Below are positions 45,501 through 54,888 of a stretch of 64,000 nucleotides of DNA, piece by piece. The position numbers were made by a program, and so were the translations under genes. Every line of letters starts with the position of its first letter. The first letter of the stretch is position 1. Origin of the DNA: Anarhynchus alexandrinus (lineage: Eukaryota > Chordata > Aves > Charadriiformes > Charadriidae); assembly GCA_008711295.1 (NCBI GenBank), contig VUYV01000073.1, positions 2,115,040 through 2,179,039 of the forward strand, given 5' to 3'. The notes beneath the pieces are model-generated. The model was not told the origin of the DNA. It saw nothing but the letters and a program-made list of their open reading frames with translations, and did no database searches.

Positions 45501-48500
45501 CAAAAACCTGAGCTCCATTTACATTATACAGAAGAGTTCCCATTCCATTCCTGAAAAACTGATACAACTATACACAAAGTAATCTTACTCTTTTCACCCT
45601 CTACTTATTAAAAAAGATTCTTCTGGCCTTTCTGATGTTGATTGTGATGTTGATGTTGATCTGAGCACCCACCTGATAAATTCTATGGCAAGTCATAAGA
45701 AACTGTAACGTAGCATTTTAAAAGGAGTTTACACCATCAGCTTTATAACAGCATTGTAACAGCTCCTGTATTACCAGATGTTCCATAGCAATCCTCCAAG
45801 CCTCTGCTTCAGATCTTGGGCTTTTCCTGATCATTATTGTACATGTTTTCACTAAGGTGTCCTAACAAGAACCCGAATCCTTACTTTGCATGGTTACAGT
45901 ATATATTATTTCCTCCAACGCACACTTGTGAAGATGGAATTCAGTCTGCCATAGCACCACACATTTACTTAGCTTTCCTAAAATCCATCAGTCTTTTCTT
46001 GTCAAAACAACTTTGTTACTGGCAGTATTTTGGTAGCGTTCCAGAAAGCACACCAGGCTGCTCTGCATCTCAAGTGACCAACTCATTTACTTGCATGACA
46101 CTGCTTACTGTGGAAAAGTCATATGAACTGGAAGTTCAGTCCCCGCTACGACACTAGGCTTGGTCATGATTACCTGTTGTGTGGTCTGAAAACCATTATC
46201 TGTACATCAGAGCTAAAATTACCATATTACAGCCCTGCACTTGGGCTTTTTGTTTCTAACCTGGATCCTGGTAGCGTAACTGGAATTCCTTACCTGACAG
46301 GAAGGGAATGTTTCTGAAAGCCCTTGATGAGATGTATCATAATAAGAACATTTGCAAGGCCACTGCTGACAGCAGGGGTCAAAACTGGGATACTTTGCAA
46401 TACTGAAACCAAAAAGGTCCAAAATTCACCTTCCAAAAATGAAGGACAGTTCCTGCAGTACTTTTGTCAGCTTTTCATGTTGTGAGACGCCTGAAAGGAT
46501 GTCATCACCAGGCGACAGATGGTGCTGCCACAATAGCAGCACGGTTAATGACGGACATACAAAGGCCAAAGTACTTGGAGGTCAAATCCTCTTCATTCTT
46601 TAACACCTCAAGTAAATACCAGAGAACTGCAAAAACATCAGCACAAGCACATGGCCTGCCAACAAATCATCAGGTAGCAGTACCCTAGCAAAAACTTTGG
46701 AGAACATCCTGCTAGGCTCCCTTAGCACACTACCAGAAGCCCTAGAACAAAAAGTCCAAACTAGAAAGCCATGCACTTCCCAGGTATTCTGCCATGGATC
46801 AGATTTACTATACCAGGGTTTGAAAGTATATAAGAAATTGGGGCTGTTCAGCCTGAAGAAAAGAAGGCTCCAGGGAGATCTTATTGCGGCCTTCCAGTAC
46901 CTAAAGGGGGCCTACAGGAGAGCTGGGGAAGGACTTTTTACTAGGGCATGTAGTGATAGGATGAGGGGGAATGACTTTAAAATGGAAGAGGGCAGGTTTA
47001 GATTAAACCTTAGGAAGAAATTTTTCACTTTAAGGGTGGTAAGGCACTGGAACAGGTTGCCCAGAGAGGTTGTTGAGGCCCCATCCCTGGAGGTGTTCAA
47101 GGCCAGGCCGGACGTGGCCTTGGGCAACCTGGTCTGGTGGGAGGTGTCCCTGCCTATGGCAGGGGGGTTGGAACTCGATGATCTTCAAGGTCCTTTCCAA
47201 CCTAAACCATTCTATGATTCTACGATTCTAAATAAAATCCTGACTAGATAAAGCCCTCACCTACCTGGTCTGACCTCACAGATGAGGCCACTTTGAGTGG
47301 GAGTTCAGACTAGAGACTTTCTAAGATGCCTTCCAATCTGAATTATCACACCATTTTATATAAAAGAACAATCACCACCTCCAAGTTTGCCAACAGTGGG
47401 ATAGAAGGACAGTAATATAAAGCTCAATAGAAAAAATATCAGAGATATCCCAGAAGCTGAATAAAGAAAATTCTACATATAGCAGCAAAAGTAACTGCAG
47501 GTAATCTGCCCTTGGGCAAATTAAACTCTAAGGCAAGGCCCATATCAATTTGTCAATGTAGGATGAACTGTCTTCCATCAGGAGGAGGAACAACAGAAGA
47601 AAGTATTTGGCAAATTCCTAGCATGCTCAAAGAAAACAAGGGTAGGAGATTTAGAACATGAAAGAATGATGATTTTCCAGATGGCAATGACTCTGCGCTT
47701 CTGAGCAGTTAAGGCAGGCTTTCGCTATGATGGGCTGTGCCTGCTGCTCTGGAAGAAATCCTTACAGAGCACTAGGAAAACAAACAACAACGCTTCTTTA
47801 ACCTGAAAATCCTGCAGCCACTGTTGGCAATGTAGAAGCATTGTCTCAAAAGCCTTGACAACACTGTGCCAAAGAAAGAAGATCCAAGAAAAGGTCTTCC
47901 AGAAGTAGCTACAGAATGCCATCTTCCCAGTAGTCCACCATGTAGCTGACAAGGCAGTTTCTGGTGCAGCTGCCAACACTACTGCCAATGCTGGTAGCTA
48001 ACCCGTCAAGCTGAAGCAGCTGGCAGGAAGATACCAAATATACCTCCACAAACTTCTGCGTGTTCTCTATAATCAGCACCACGATGTAGTGCACTTCTTT
48101 GCACAGCCTGGCTAGTTATGGTTTGAAAAGGGTGCTGACTAGTCAAAGCGAGCTGGATCATGGAATAGTTGGAACAGAATTAAAGGAATTTATGAGTTTA
48201 ACCCAAGAGTCCAGATTGTAAGCTACATCCAGCTGGCTTCTGCCGTACATCCCAAAACAAACTTCGGAAGAAAAATTCTTATAATGTCTAGAGCCCAACA
48301 GCAGGCAAAGGAATATGGAACACTTGCCCAGAATCCTTGACACTGAATAGAGGAGGAAATCCCCGCTGTACGGAAGCAATTATTCATGCTATAATACAAG
48401 CCAGCTGGCTATAGGGACACAACAACAGCATGCCATCTAACACACAACAATTAGGAGGCCACAGTTCAGTATGAAATTAACTCCCATCCCTACCAGACAA

Positions 48501-51500
48501 CCCCATTGACACTGTCCGTACTAATTCAATAGACTATGCTTGCAGCTGTGTCATTCAGTATCTGACACCCAAGCAGTTGTATTCACATAAATCCACTATG
48601 AGTCCTGGGCTGCTATGAACTTTAACACTGAGGTCAAGAGCAGCCTAAGATTCTCAGAGGGCTGGCAAGCACGTAACTGAATTGAAGGTAGAAAATAGTA
48701 GTATGCCAGGAATTAATAAAAAGGACAATTAGTAAAAAGAGAAGCTTAGAAGCAGCAGCTTGAAGCAACAAAAGCATGTAGTTCTGTGGTTAGAAGTAAT
48801 GTGTAATTGATGGATTTATTATTGCTATTTTATATTCTGGACAGGGATTTCAGTCTCAGTCTGTATTTCTGTCCCTTTTATTGCTTTAACTAATTGCCCT
48901 TTTAAGCATGTAAAAAACATCATCTCCAGAAACAAAGAAGTAAGCTGTGTTGTTATAAATGCAAAACACTGCTTTAGTATTACGTGCAAGACTCACCTCT
49001 GTTTCTGATTTGATCTCATTCCATAAAGACTGACAAGTAACAAATCGCAACTCAGTATCCTCTGAATCATCCTTTCTTTTTCCAAAATCATTAGCTAGAA
49101 AGACAGAAAACAAAGGCAAGCACAAAGAAGATTATTAAAGCAAAACATTTTTTATTGAGAAGAAAATAAAGCACCTGCCTGAAACAAGAACATCTTAATA
49201 TACGTATATATCTGAGGGAAATGCCTTTTCTTTTTACCAATTAATTAACTGCTGGTATGTGGTACAATAAAGGAGGGACCAGGCAGAATCTATTATCCAA
49301 GTATGCAGGCAAAAGGTAAAGAACTGGATTCCATCTCAATTCCCAGATGAGTTAAAGTCTAAATCAGAGCAATCAGCCTTTATTATTAAAATAAAATCAA
49401 TTAAAAATAATAATCTTTCCCTTGCTTCAGAAAGTTTTGTGGGTCTCTTTCACCAATTAAATATTCAATCCTCCTTCACTATTACAGTCAGATATGAACC
49501 ATAAAGAATAGATACATGAAAATCCTTTCTGTTCCCCAGGGAAGATGTAGCTAAGACAAATTTCCTGAAAATAATAAGGTATACTGGGAAAGGTCTGTCA
49601 GGTTACACGAAACAGATTTATTTATTTTTTAAAAATACATTTAACCAACAAAACTATGCAAGCAGAACTTTAAAGCGCAAACCAGGCCTACATTTCTGGC
49701 TCACCTCTAAATTGCCTCTCACATCTATACATGCTCTTTATGAAATAGGAAAGGAGAATCAGATCCTTTTTGGTAAAACAGTGTCTTGGCACATTGTGTG
49801 AATACATCTGGCTTCCCAGGTGCTGCTCTGCCTCACAGATGTGAGTACAGAATCTTTCCACCAGCTTCCAACTAAGAAGGAAGGACAGAACTGGGAGTAA
49901 AATGGGAGGCTGAACAGAAACTAGTATAACTGAGTGAGATTTTTCTTGTTGTTTTTCGTCCTGCATTCACAGAGTCTACATTTCCCTTAAAAAAAAAAAA
50001 AAAAAAAAGACAAGCACACAGGCTTGGAACCATTCTTCTACTCCCAGTATACATTTAGCAGGCTTGGTGTAGCTTTAAGGCTTCACTAACACCACCTGGA
50101 AGAACACAAAGACTGAAGATTACGTAAACAGCCAGTGAACTGTTGCTACAAGGTGACATTAAACATAACAATTGATTTTTTCTAAACATACACATATAAA
50201 AAATTTAATTTGTTAGCCATTAACGTCCATTTGGTCACCATTCAATGGAGCATCAGCAGCGGTTTGATCGCTAAAAAAGAACCAGTTGATGAGCACATTC
50301 AATCTCCCAAAGCATTAAAAACACCCCAAACAGCTCTGTAAATGAAGAACAAGAGGCACCCCTCATCCTCCAGTTTCACTGTCTCCCCTAAACTAACATC
50401 TCATTTGTATCCCTAAGAAAAATCACTTAAAATACATAACCCACTCTGATTACACAGGTCTTAGGCTTTTAGTTAAAGAAAATGCAGCCACCACATTATT
50501 GGTAATATTATTTTTATACTACCAAAGGCATAATATTATTTTTATACTACCGAAACTCAAACTACAGGTGCAAATGTGCACACAAGGCCTTTTGTGGGTT
50601 GCAAGAGTATTATCAACTATCAATGCTGTGAAGTGTCACAACTGAAACTTCACAGGTTTGGAATTCCAAACTGGATAGATGCACATCAAAGTACTGTTTA
50701 TTTAGAACACCATTCTAACCAACTGCTGTGAGCAGCCAAACTAGCCCAATTCTACCTCTCTTTTAGGGATAGCTCAGTCAGATTTATGTCTGTCTCAAAG
50801 CATTTGCTAACTAGAACAACATGTTTAGTAGGATTTATCCAAGCATTACTAATCTTGCATAAACTAAACCATAATATCCAGTAAGGGGTAAAATTTAAAT
50901 GCGGTTTAAGTGCACAGGTCTTGGTTGTTGGTTTATTTATCTTGCAATGACTTGGTATGACAGACTGGATTCTATTTCCCTGCCTCTCATTCCCTGAGCT
51001 ACAGATGTTCTAACTCTCACAGAAAAAATAATTTGGGATTAATTTTGAAGCAGATGTTACAGTAAGTCCCTCTGGTAATGAATGAGCCCATGGTGATTTC
51101 CACAAAAATCTGTTCTTAGTACTTTCCCCTCCACTTTTTTTCTTTTTTTAATACAAATTGTCACACCTTTTGACAGCTCTGGTGCTGCCCAAGGAAGTTT
51201 AACCTGGGATAAGAACAGTTAAGTTTCCTAACTGAGTTGCAAACAGCAACTATTTAAGCAGCATTATTTGTGGCTCCAATAAGAGTCAGTCCTGTTCAGT
51301 CTTTCTCAAACGACAAGAAACCTGTATACATAGCATACAGGCTGGAGAAAAGAAAATATATATAATAAACACCAGTGGACAGAAGCCATGGAATCTTCAC
51401 AAATTGCTTTTCCTTCTTCTTTTTGTCAAGACAAGAATATTATGAGACTTATGAATGGGAAATCATTTCTGACTCCCATAGCTTAGAAGTGGCTCATTCA

Positions 51501-54500
51501 GACTCTTCAGATAAATAGTTTGTCAGTCAGTAAACAATTTATAGTAGCATAGAAAGGAGTGCTCCTGTAAAAAAAGATTTGCAAAGACAAAGATAGCAAT
51601 ATGATCTTGATTGCTGGAGATGAAAAAAAACATTTAAACTAGCCAACAATTTGTGGGATTCCTCTGAAGAAACGAGTTTTCGGCAATATGGACATCAAGG
51701 AGCAACAGAAATCCTCACGCAGCTATGACAGAATTCCATCAGATGTGAGGAACCTTCCAGGATTAACCCAAGCATAGCAACATTTAATAAAATGCACAAA
51801 CCTGTTTTCTGAGACACCCTTCTCTTCTTGGGACTTGGTTTAAATACAAAGCAGCCCTAGAGAAGAGAAAAAAAAATACAAACTTCAACACGAGCATCAA
51901 TCTGACTGGTGCCTAAAGTCATTTTATTCTCCTTTAATTTCAGTGTTCCATTAAACCAACAATTTGAACTGAACTGCCAGCATCTTAAGGATATCAATTT
52001 GCATGTTGTCCCTTTATATTCCTGTTTCAAGCTGGAAAACTAGTGGAAGCAGTATCCCAGCACATTTTGGGAGGAACTTTTTCACCTTTCCATTATGTTC
52101 TTCAATTCAACCATCAACTAGAACAGTAGCAGACTCTTTAAACTTCTCATAACCTCCAGCAGGTTTAGAATGAAGAGAAAATAATTCCCTTAAGACACAT
52201 CAGTGGAGTTCTCTCAGAACAGTTACAGTTAAAAACAAAACAAAAGAAAAAAAAAAAGCAAGAGGCTGGGATGCATAGAAAAGGTGACCCAGAATAATGC
52301 AATGATTATTATTAAGTCACTTACAAAAGTCAATGACACACCATAGTTACAGAGGACAAGTGCATCCCAAGTCAAAAACGTAAAGATGGTTAGAAGCATA
52401 ATGACAAATGGATTGGAAAAGGTTCAAATAAATAAAAACACTGGCTCCAAGGAAGTCCTCCAGACAGAAGTCATCTCCCAGTTAGATCAGTTCCATCACA
52501 AAGGAGGAGGAAATAAAACACAAGTATTAAGCTTTGAATTCTGGAGGATTTTTTTCTTTTTCCTATAGAAAATCTGAAATTTCTTCCCTCACCCTCTCAA
52601 ATAAAACCTCATCACTTTTGAAGAGTTATAATAATTTCTTATGTATCAGAAACCATATGCATTCCCCAACTCCTACTGCAAGGTTCCTGTGCTACAGCAA
52701 GGGGGAAGGAAACACACAAGTGTTCAAGATAGATAAACAAACTGATTCAATCCCATATTTCTCAATGGAGATGCTTATATAAGCAAAGATTACTGAACTC
52801 AACCTATGACAGTTCAGGCACTACTGTAACAATGACCTAGTGAAAATAAAACTCCAGAGGCATGTTCAATTTTGATCACAGGCACTAGTCTGTTGGGTGA
52901 CTTTGGACAGGTTATTTCCCTTCTGATACAAATAAGAAATTGCAGTAAAACACTGATAACAATCTTGTCCTCCTCTGAGAGACAGCCTTATGAACTGGAG
53001 ATGCCTTCAGATACTTTCCATTTTACCATGTATATTAGCAACCATCTAAAACCAGCTGGACAGAAGTTGTGGTTATTCTACAGATCCTAAACACTCTGGA
53101 ACAATTCCACTACAAAAAGCAATGCTACAGCCTTATTTATGCTGCAGTACACACAAAGTGTCAGAACAGTAATTCACAAGAGCACAACTGGAATCAGCCA
53201 AACTAACTATAAATCATGTATATAGAAGAAGAAAGTGTCTTAAGTCAAATGAAACATAACTATTATTTAATGCTTTACAAGCATTGGATTTCCCTACACC
53301 AATGAGTGTAGCAGAGACCAGAATATAAAATGGCAAAGAAATATTACATATAAGACACGGGAGGCAAAGGGGGATACACTTTTCACTACCTAACGGCAAC
53401 AGCCATATTTGAAAGGGAAAACCACTTGTTTTGGATTAAGTTTTAACTCTGTTTGGAAGTACTACCCTTTACTACTAAAAGTAATAACCTGCAGAGTGAC
53501 TTCCACACCAAAGGAAGTGAAAATTCAGTGAAAAACTATATAAGGGAGAAGAGTCTTCTGATGATAAAATGCATCCCTTCCTGCAGTGAACCACTGCTAT
53601 TGTTCACTATATGATCAAGCCAGACAGGAAGTAAGTTAAACGTTACACGTTCCAACACAACATTTTTAAGTCTCACCACCTATCAACACTCTGATGAACG
53701 CGCTGTCCCTACTGCCAACCCTCACTATAGGCCAGATAAAAGCTTTCAGCCCAGAAATACTAAGGTGATAAGAGATATGATGAGCGACAGGACTTTTATT
53801 TTTACTTCTCCGTTAAATTAGTTTTGGGGGGAAGGCACAACGAGCGTTTCTAAGTGGCAGCAAGCCATGCCCACAGACTTTCGCTGGGAACGGCAATACC
53901 TACAGCCTCAACACAGTGTACTTACTGCTCAGTTCTTGGTGGTGTTCCCTTCAGGAACAGGACAGGGCAGGACAGAAGAGCGAGGCGGGGAGGGCTGACT
54001 GTTTGTGGTGAGAAGAAAAAGTGCCTTGGGTAAAGCGGGCGCCAGGCCACGGATGAAGAAGCCACCAAGGCTTGAGACAGCGAGGGAAGGGACCAGACAA
54101 GGGGACCGGGCAACTGGCAGCCTGGGTACTGGACGTGAGGGAAACGGCGGCGGACGAAGATAGGAGGGGGAGCAGCCGCAGGACGCGAGGGGCAGACAGG
54201 GCAACCCTGCGGGCCAGCTCCGCCAGCACCCGCACAACCGCCCTGCTCCCCTCAGGCGGCCCAGCGGGGGCAGCCCCGAGGGAGGCCGCTCAGCTCGGAC
54301 GAAGCCCCCGTCCCGCCGAGGCGGGGGAGCAGCCAGGGCTCTGGGCACGCCGGCCCTTCCCGCCGTACGACACCCCCCCGGGCCGCCGAGGCAGGGCGGG
54401 AGCGAAACCCGGCGGCCGCCACCCCCCGACCCCTTCCCGGTGCGGCAGTTGGAGAGCGGCCTTTACCGCCCCCCCCCTCACCTTGGAGACGGAGCACGTG

Positions 54501-54505
54501 CTCAT
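18438..54505 (-). CDS. ORC3: Origin recognition complex subunit 3, complete, 20 coding exons
   Basis: ORC3 is a core subunit of the six-protein nuclear complex that marks replication origins and loads the MCM helicase with CDC6 and CDT1. It pairs closely with ORC2 in the ring. Twenty exons were read on the minus strand; they total 2148 nt (715 residues plus TAA), close to the roughly 711 residues usual in vertebrates, and all junctions are GT-AG with matching phases. From family knowledge the order is an N-terminal AAA+-like domain without a working Walker ATPase site (about residues 30-350), an ORC3-specific helical insertion (about 370-570) and a C-terminal winged helix (about 580-710). Diagnostic words include [66 protein letters not shown] and ARLTWGGC at the C-terminus. 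The ATG at 54505 gives MSTCSVSK and fits the family's short N-terminus. It shares its promoter region with RARS2 and converges on AKIRIN2. Confidence 0.97.
19730..19809 (-). CDS. ORC3: ORC3 exon 19
   Basis: Residues 655-681, from [18 protein letters not shown] to VDDII and a split His. The acceptor is CCCTTTCTAG and the donor GTATCC. It includes the variable acidic loop of the winged-helix domain. Confidence 0.94.
20944..21060 (-). CDS. ORC3: ORC3 exon 18
   Basis: Residues 616-654, from [18 protein letters not shown] to LINLVDWLE. The acceptor is T-rich and ends TTTTCATCAG; the donor is GTATGT. It contains [18 protein letters not shown], conserved winged-helix core sequence. Confidence 0.97.
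24916..25057 (-). CDS. ORC3: ORC3 exon 17
   Basis: Residues 568-615, from [17 protein letters not shown] to NNPYWYLK. The acceptor is GTCTTTTTCAG and the donor GTAAGA. It carries [20 protein letters not shown], the most diagnostic ORC3 segment in the window, at the start of the C-terminal winged-helix region. Confidence 0.97.
25737..25737. other. ambiguous base N after a poly-A run
   Basis: The N follows a run of 15 A and a T in ORC3 intron 16. It marks uncertain homopolymer length and does not affect coding sequence. Confidence 0.8.
25831..25928 (-). CDS. ORC3: ORC3 exon 16
   Basis: Residues 536-568, from [18 protein letters not shown] to DYIDSLVR. The acceptor is T-rich, ending TTTAAAG; the donor is GTGAGC. 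It contains the conserved basic RRSKK element ahead of the winged-helix domain. Confidence 0.95.
26402..26484 (-). CDS. ORC3: ORC3 exon 15 (tandem acceptor)
   Basis: Residues 508-535, ending [14 protein letters not shown]. The acceptor region reads TTCTAGTAGCAGAAGC on the minus strand, with three AGs spaced three bases apart; all three keep the frame and change only one or two residues at the junction. The middle site is used here. The donor GTTAGG is weak. This variable, acidic linker connects the insertion to the winged-helix part. Confidence 0.88.
27125..27258 (-). CDS. ORC3: ORC3 exon 14
   Basis: Residues 463-508, from [18 protein letters not shown] to LTQFQKLEG or LEA depending on the next acceptor. 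The acceptor is GTGTCTTTTAG and the donor GTGGGT. Helical insertion-domain sequence. Confidence 0.95.
27259..31346 (-). other. ORC3: ORC3 intron 13
   Basis: A 4.1-kb intron. It holds a small minus-strand CR1 fragment at 27718-27776 and, from about 28.2 to 30.5 kb, unusually purine-rich + strand sequence with many GAAAG, GGAG and AAGAAG words. No coding homology is seen. Confidence 0.7.
27718..27776 (-). mobile_element. CR1 fragment, 3' end
   Basis: The + strand reads CACAATCATTTAGGTTGGAA followed by GGGACCTCTTGAGATCATCC, the reverse complement of the CR1 3' end. The first bases correspond to a decayed ATTCTATGATT tail. It is an old, short fragment in ORC3 intron 13, in the same orientation as ORC3. 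Confidence 0.85.
31347..31426 (-). CDS. ORC3: ORC3 exon 13
   Basis: Residues 437-463, from [19 protein letters not shown] to LQLAR. The acceptor is TGCATAACAG and the donor GTGATT. Confidence 0.95.
32331..32447 (-). CDS. ORC3: ORC3 exon 12
   Basis: Residues 398-436, from [17 protein letters not shown] to KYPLGKQ. The acceptor is GTCACTGTAG and the donor GTGACG. Predicted helical; part of the insertion domain. Confidence 0.95.
32448..35730 (-). other. ORC3: ORC3 intron 11
   Basis: A 3.3-kb AT-rich intron with a 16-base A run at about 33361. No repeat family, RNA gene or extra coding exon is recognised. Confidence 0.7.
35731..35794 (-). CDS. ORC3: ORC3 exon 11
   Basis: Residues 376-397, a short exon encoding [20 protein letters not shown]. 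The acceptor is CTTGCTATCAG and the donor GTAAAA. Confidence 0.95.
36262..36395 (-). CDS. ORC3: ORC3 exon 10
   Basis: Residues 332-376, from [19 protein letters not shown] to [10 protein letters not shown]. The acceptor is TTTGTTTTTCAG and the donor GTAAAA. It begins the ORC3-specific insertion region. Confidence 0.96.
38229..38342 (-). CDS. ORC3: ORC3 exon 9
   Basis: Residues 294-331, from [19 protein letters not shown] to NFIKGFQ. The acceptor is TTGTCTCCCTTAG and the donor GTAGGC. It contains [14 protein letters not shown], the end of the AAA+-like lid helices. Confidence 0.96.
39129..39288 (-). CDS. ORC3: ORC3 exon 8
   Basis: Residues 240-293, from [18 protein letters not shown] to STIIDK. 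The acceptor is CATGATCCAG and the donor GTAATT. It contains [18 protein letters not shown], one of the best conserved segments of the family. Confidence 0.96.
41406..41542 (-). CDS. ORC3: ORC3 exon 7
   Basis: Residues 195-240, from [18 protein letters not shown] to QDFIVIS. The acceptor TGGCTTTAAAG is purine-rich and weak; the donor is GTAAAG. It contains [15 protein letters not shown], the Walker-B-like strand region of the ORC3 AAA+ fold. Confidence 0.95.
42472..42626 (-). CDS. ORC3: ORC3 exon 6
   Basis: Residues 143-194, from [16 protein letters not shown] to INWYESVTK. The donor is GTATAA. The acceptor is placed at GTTGTGAAG because it restores the phase from exon 5 and joins DCP to GIKNLMQ; its polypyrimidine tract is poor. 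The remaining exon sequence is unmistakable ORC3. Confidence 0.9.
43407..43511 (-). CDS. ORC3: ORC3 exon 5
   Basis: Residues 108-143, from [17 protein letters not shown] to LLEAKDCP. The acceptor is CTTTTTTCTAG and the donor GTAAAT. Part of the AAA+-like domain. Confidence 0.96.
44379..44523 (-). CDS. ORC3: ORC3 exon 4
   Basis: Residues 60-108, from [14 protein letters not shown] to [12 protein letters not shown]. The acceptor is TTGTTTCCAG and the donor GTAATT. The IPTAALVLG strand-loop is where a Walker A would sit in an active AAA+ protein; no GxxxxGKT is present, as expected for ORC3. Confidence 0.96.
46831..47232 (+). mobile_element. CR1 LINE, 5'-truncated, reading frame partly intact
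   Basis: A 5'-truncated CR1 copy in + orientation, antisense within ORC3 intron 3. It starts at TTGGGGCTGTTCAGCCTGAAG and ends in ATTCTATGATTCTACGATTC. The C-terminal part of the reverse-transcriptase ORF is still open through the element: [13 protein letters not shown], then [17 protein letters not shown], then [17 protein letters not shown]. It resembles the copy at 13.9 kb closely along the shared 400 bases and looks comparatively young. It lacks the endonuclease and most of the polymerase, so it is not mobile by itself. Confidence 0.95.
47255..47355 (+). mobile_element. older CR1 3' fragment
   Basis: After a gap of about 20 bases from the younger CR1 comes ACCTGGTCTGACCTCACAG, then GAGTGGGAGTTCAGACTAGA, then CCTTCCAATCTGAATTATC. 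This is the last 100 bases of a different CR1 subfamily, more diverged. The tail octamers have decayed (CACACCATTTTATA). Confidence 0.8.
47700..48400 (-). other. unassigned intronic stretch with clustered open frames
   Basis: Three minus-strand open frames (48379-48158, 48094-47909, 47988-47725) lie close together in different frames and read in ORC3 sense. They contain words such as [20 protein letters not shown]. The pattern could be a decayed coding fragment of a repeat or pseudogene, or chance. I do not recognise a family and claim no function. Confidence 0.2.
48997..49094 (-). CDS. ORC3: ORC3 exon 3
   Basis: Residues 27-59. It begins (A)[17 protein letters not shown] and ends NEIKSETE. 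The acceptor is TGTCTTTCTAG and the donor GTGAGT. It encodes an acidic linker and then the first conserved helix ([12 protein letters not shown]) of the ORC3 N-terminal domain. Confidence 0.95.
49095..51801 (-). other. ORC3: ORC3 intron 2
   Basis: A 2.7-kb intron containing an A run of about 20 bases at 49988-50007 and a 21-base direct repeat at 50503-50551. Otherwise AT-rich unique sequence. Confidence 0.7.
50503..50551. repeat. 21-base direct repeat, 28-base period
   Basis: An identical 21-base word beginning TAATATTATTTTTATACT and ending ACC is present at 50503-50523 and at 50531-50551. A recent local duplication in ORC3 intron 2. Confidence 0.85.
51802..51856 (-). CDS. ORC3: ORC3 exon 2
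   Basis: Residues 9-27, [18 protein letters not shown] and a split Ala. The acceptor is CTTCTCTAG. The donor is GTTTGT, which is weak at positions +3 to +5. The KPSPKKRR run is a basic patch near the N-terminus, plausibly a nuclear localisation signal. Confidence 0.9.
51857..54481 (-). other. ORC3: ORC3 intron 1
   Basis: A 2.6-kb intron whose first 500-600 bases (to about 53.9 kb) belong to the CpG-rich promoter island; the remainder is AT-rich. The donor is GTGAGG. Several long minus-strand open frames in the GC-rich part are a by-product of low stop-codon density. Confidence 0.75.
54482..54505 (-). CDS. ORC3: ORC3 exon 1 (coding part)
   Basis: Encodes residues 1-8, MSTCSVSK, followed by the donor GTGAGG. 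The ATG has a G at -3 (GGCGACATGAG). The same reading frame stays open upstream to another ATG at 54973. That stretch is GC-rich, overlaps RARS2 exon 1 in antisense and does not resemble ORC3, so the short start is preferred. Confidence 0.88.
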
Positions 54506-54849
54506 GTCGCCCCTCTGGCGCCACAGGCCCCGCGATACCGGACAGGCCACCCCGCCGCCGTCGGAGCCGCAGGGGGAGGGACCCTCCGGACCGGCCGCCT
54601 GGCTCCGGTGAAACTCTCCGGCCTGAGGGGCTCGCTTCGCCGCTCTCCCCCCTCCCCTGCACGGTGGGACAGCCCTCTGCCTCTGCACACCTCCTGCCAG
54701 CAAAGGGGGGACCGATGGGCTCTTCCTCCCCCTCCCACCCCCGTCCTGAGAATGGTACGGCCCAGCCCGCCCCTGGGCGGGCGGAACGAAGAGGTGGGGG
54801 GGGAGGGCGGGGAAGGGGCGGTCGCGACCTTCCGCCTGGCGGCGCAGCC
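54506..54849. promoter_or_regulatory. bidirectional ORC3/RARS2 promoter
   Basis: 344 bp separate the minus-strand ATG of ORC3 from the plus-strand ATG of RARS2. Both 5' UTRs and the shared core promoter must therefore fall here unless there are upstream non-coding exons. GC boxes GGGCGG lie at 54775-54780, 54805-54810 and 54816-54821, within 80 bases of the RARS2 start. No TATA box is seen in either direction. This is typical of divergent housekeeping pairs; transcription start sites cannot be fixed from sequence. Confidence 0.8.
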
Positions 54850-54888
54850 ATGGCAGCCTGTTCCTTTCGGAGGAGCATCGCTTCCCAG
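54850..54888 (+). CDS. RARS2: RARS2 exon 1
   Basis: Residues 1-13, [13 protein letters not shown], followed by the donor GTACGC. The start codon context GCAGCCATGG is near-optimal. The paired Arg and hydroxylated residues suit mitochondrial import. Confidence 0.93.

Larger units (their letters stand above)
44524..48996 (-). other. ORC3: ORC3 intron 3
   Basis: The largest ORC3 intron, 4.5 kb. It holds two CR1 pieces of different age at 46831-47355, both antisense to ORC3. From 47.7 to 48.4 kb lies slightly GC-richer sequence with several moderately long minus-strand open frames that I cannot assign to a family. A short TGTTGA-type repeat lies at 45633-45660. Confidence 0.7.

Noticed and set aside
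46697..47251. 184-codon plus-strand open frame as a host gene
   Set aside because: From 46831 on it is the C-terminal piece of a CR1 reverse transcriptase, and the part before that is flanking intron. It is recorded as a mobile element.
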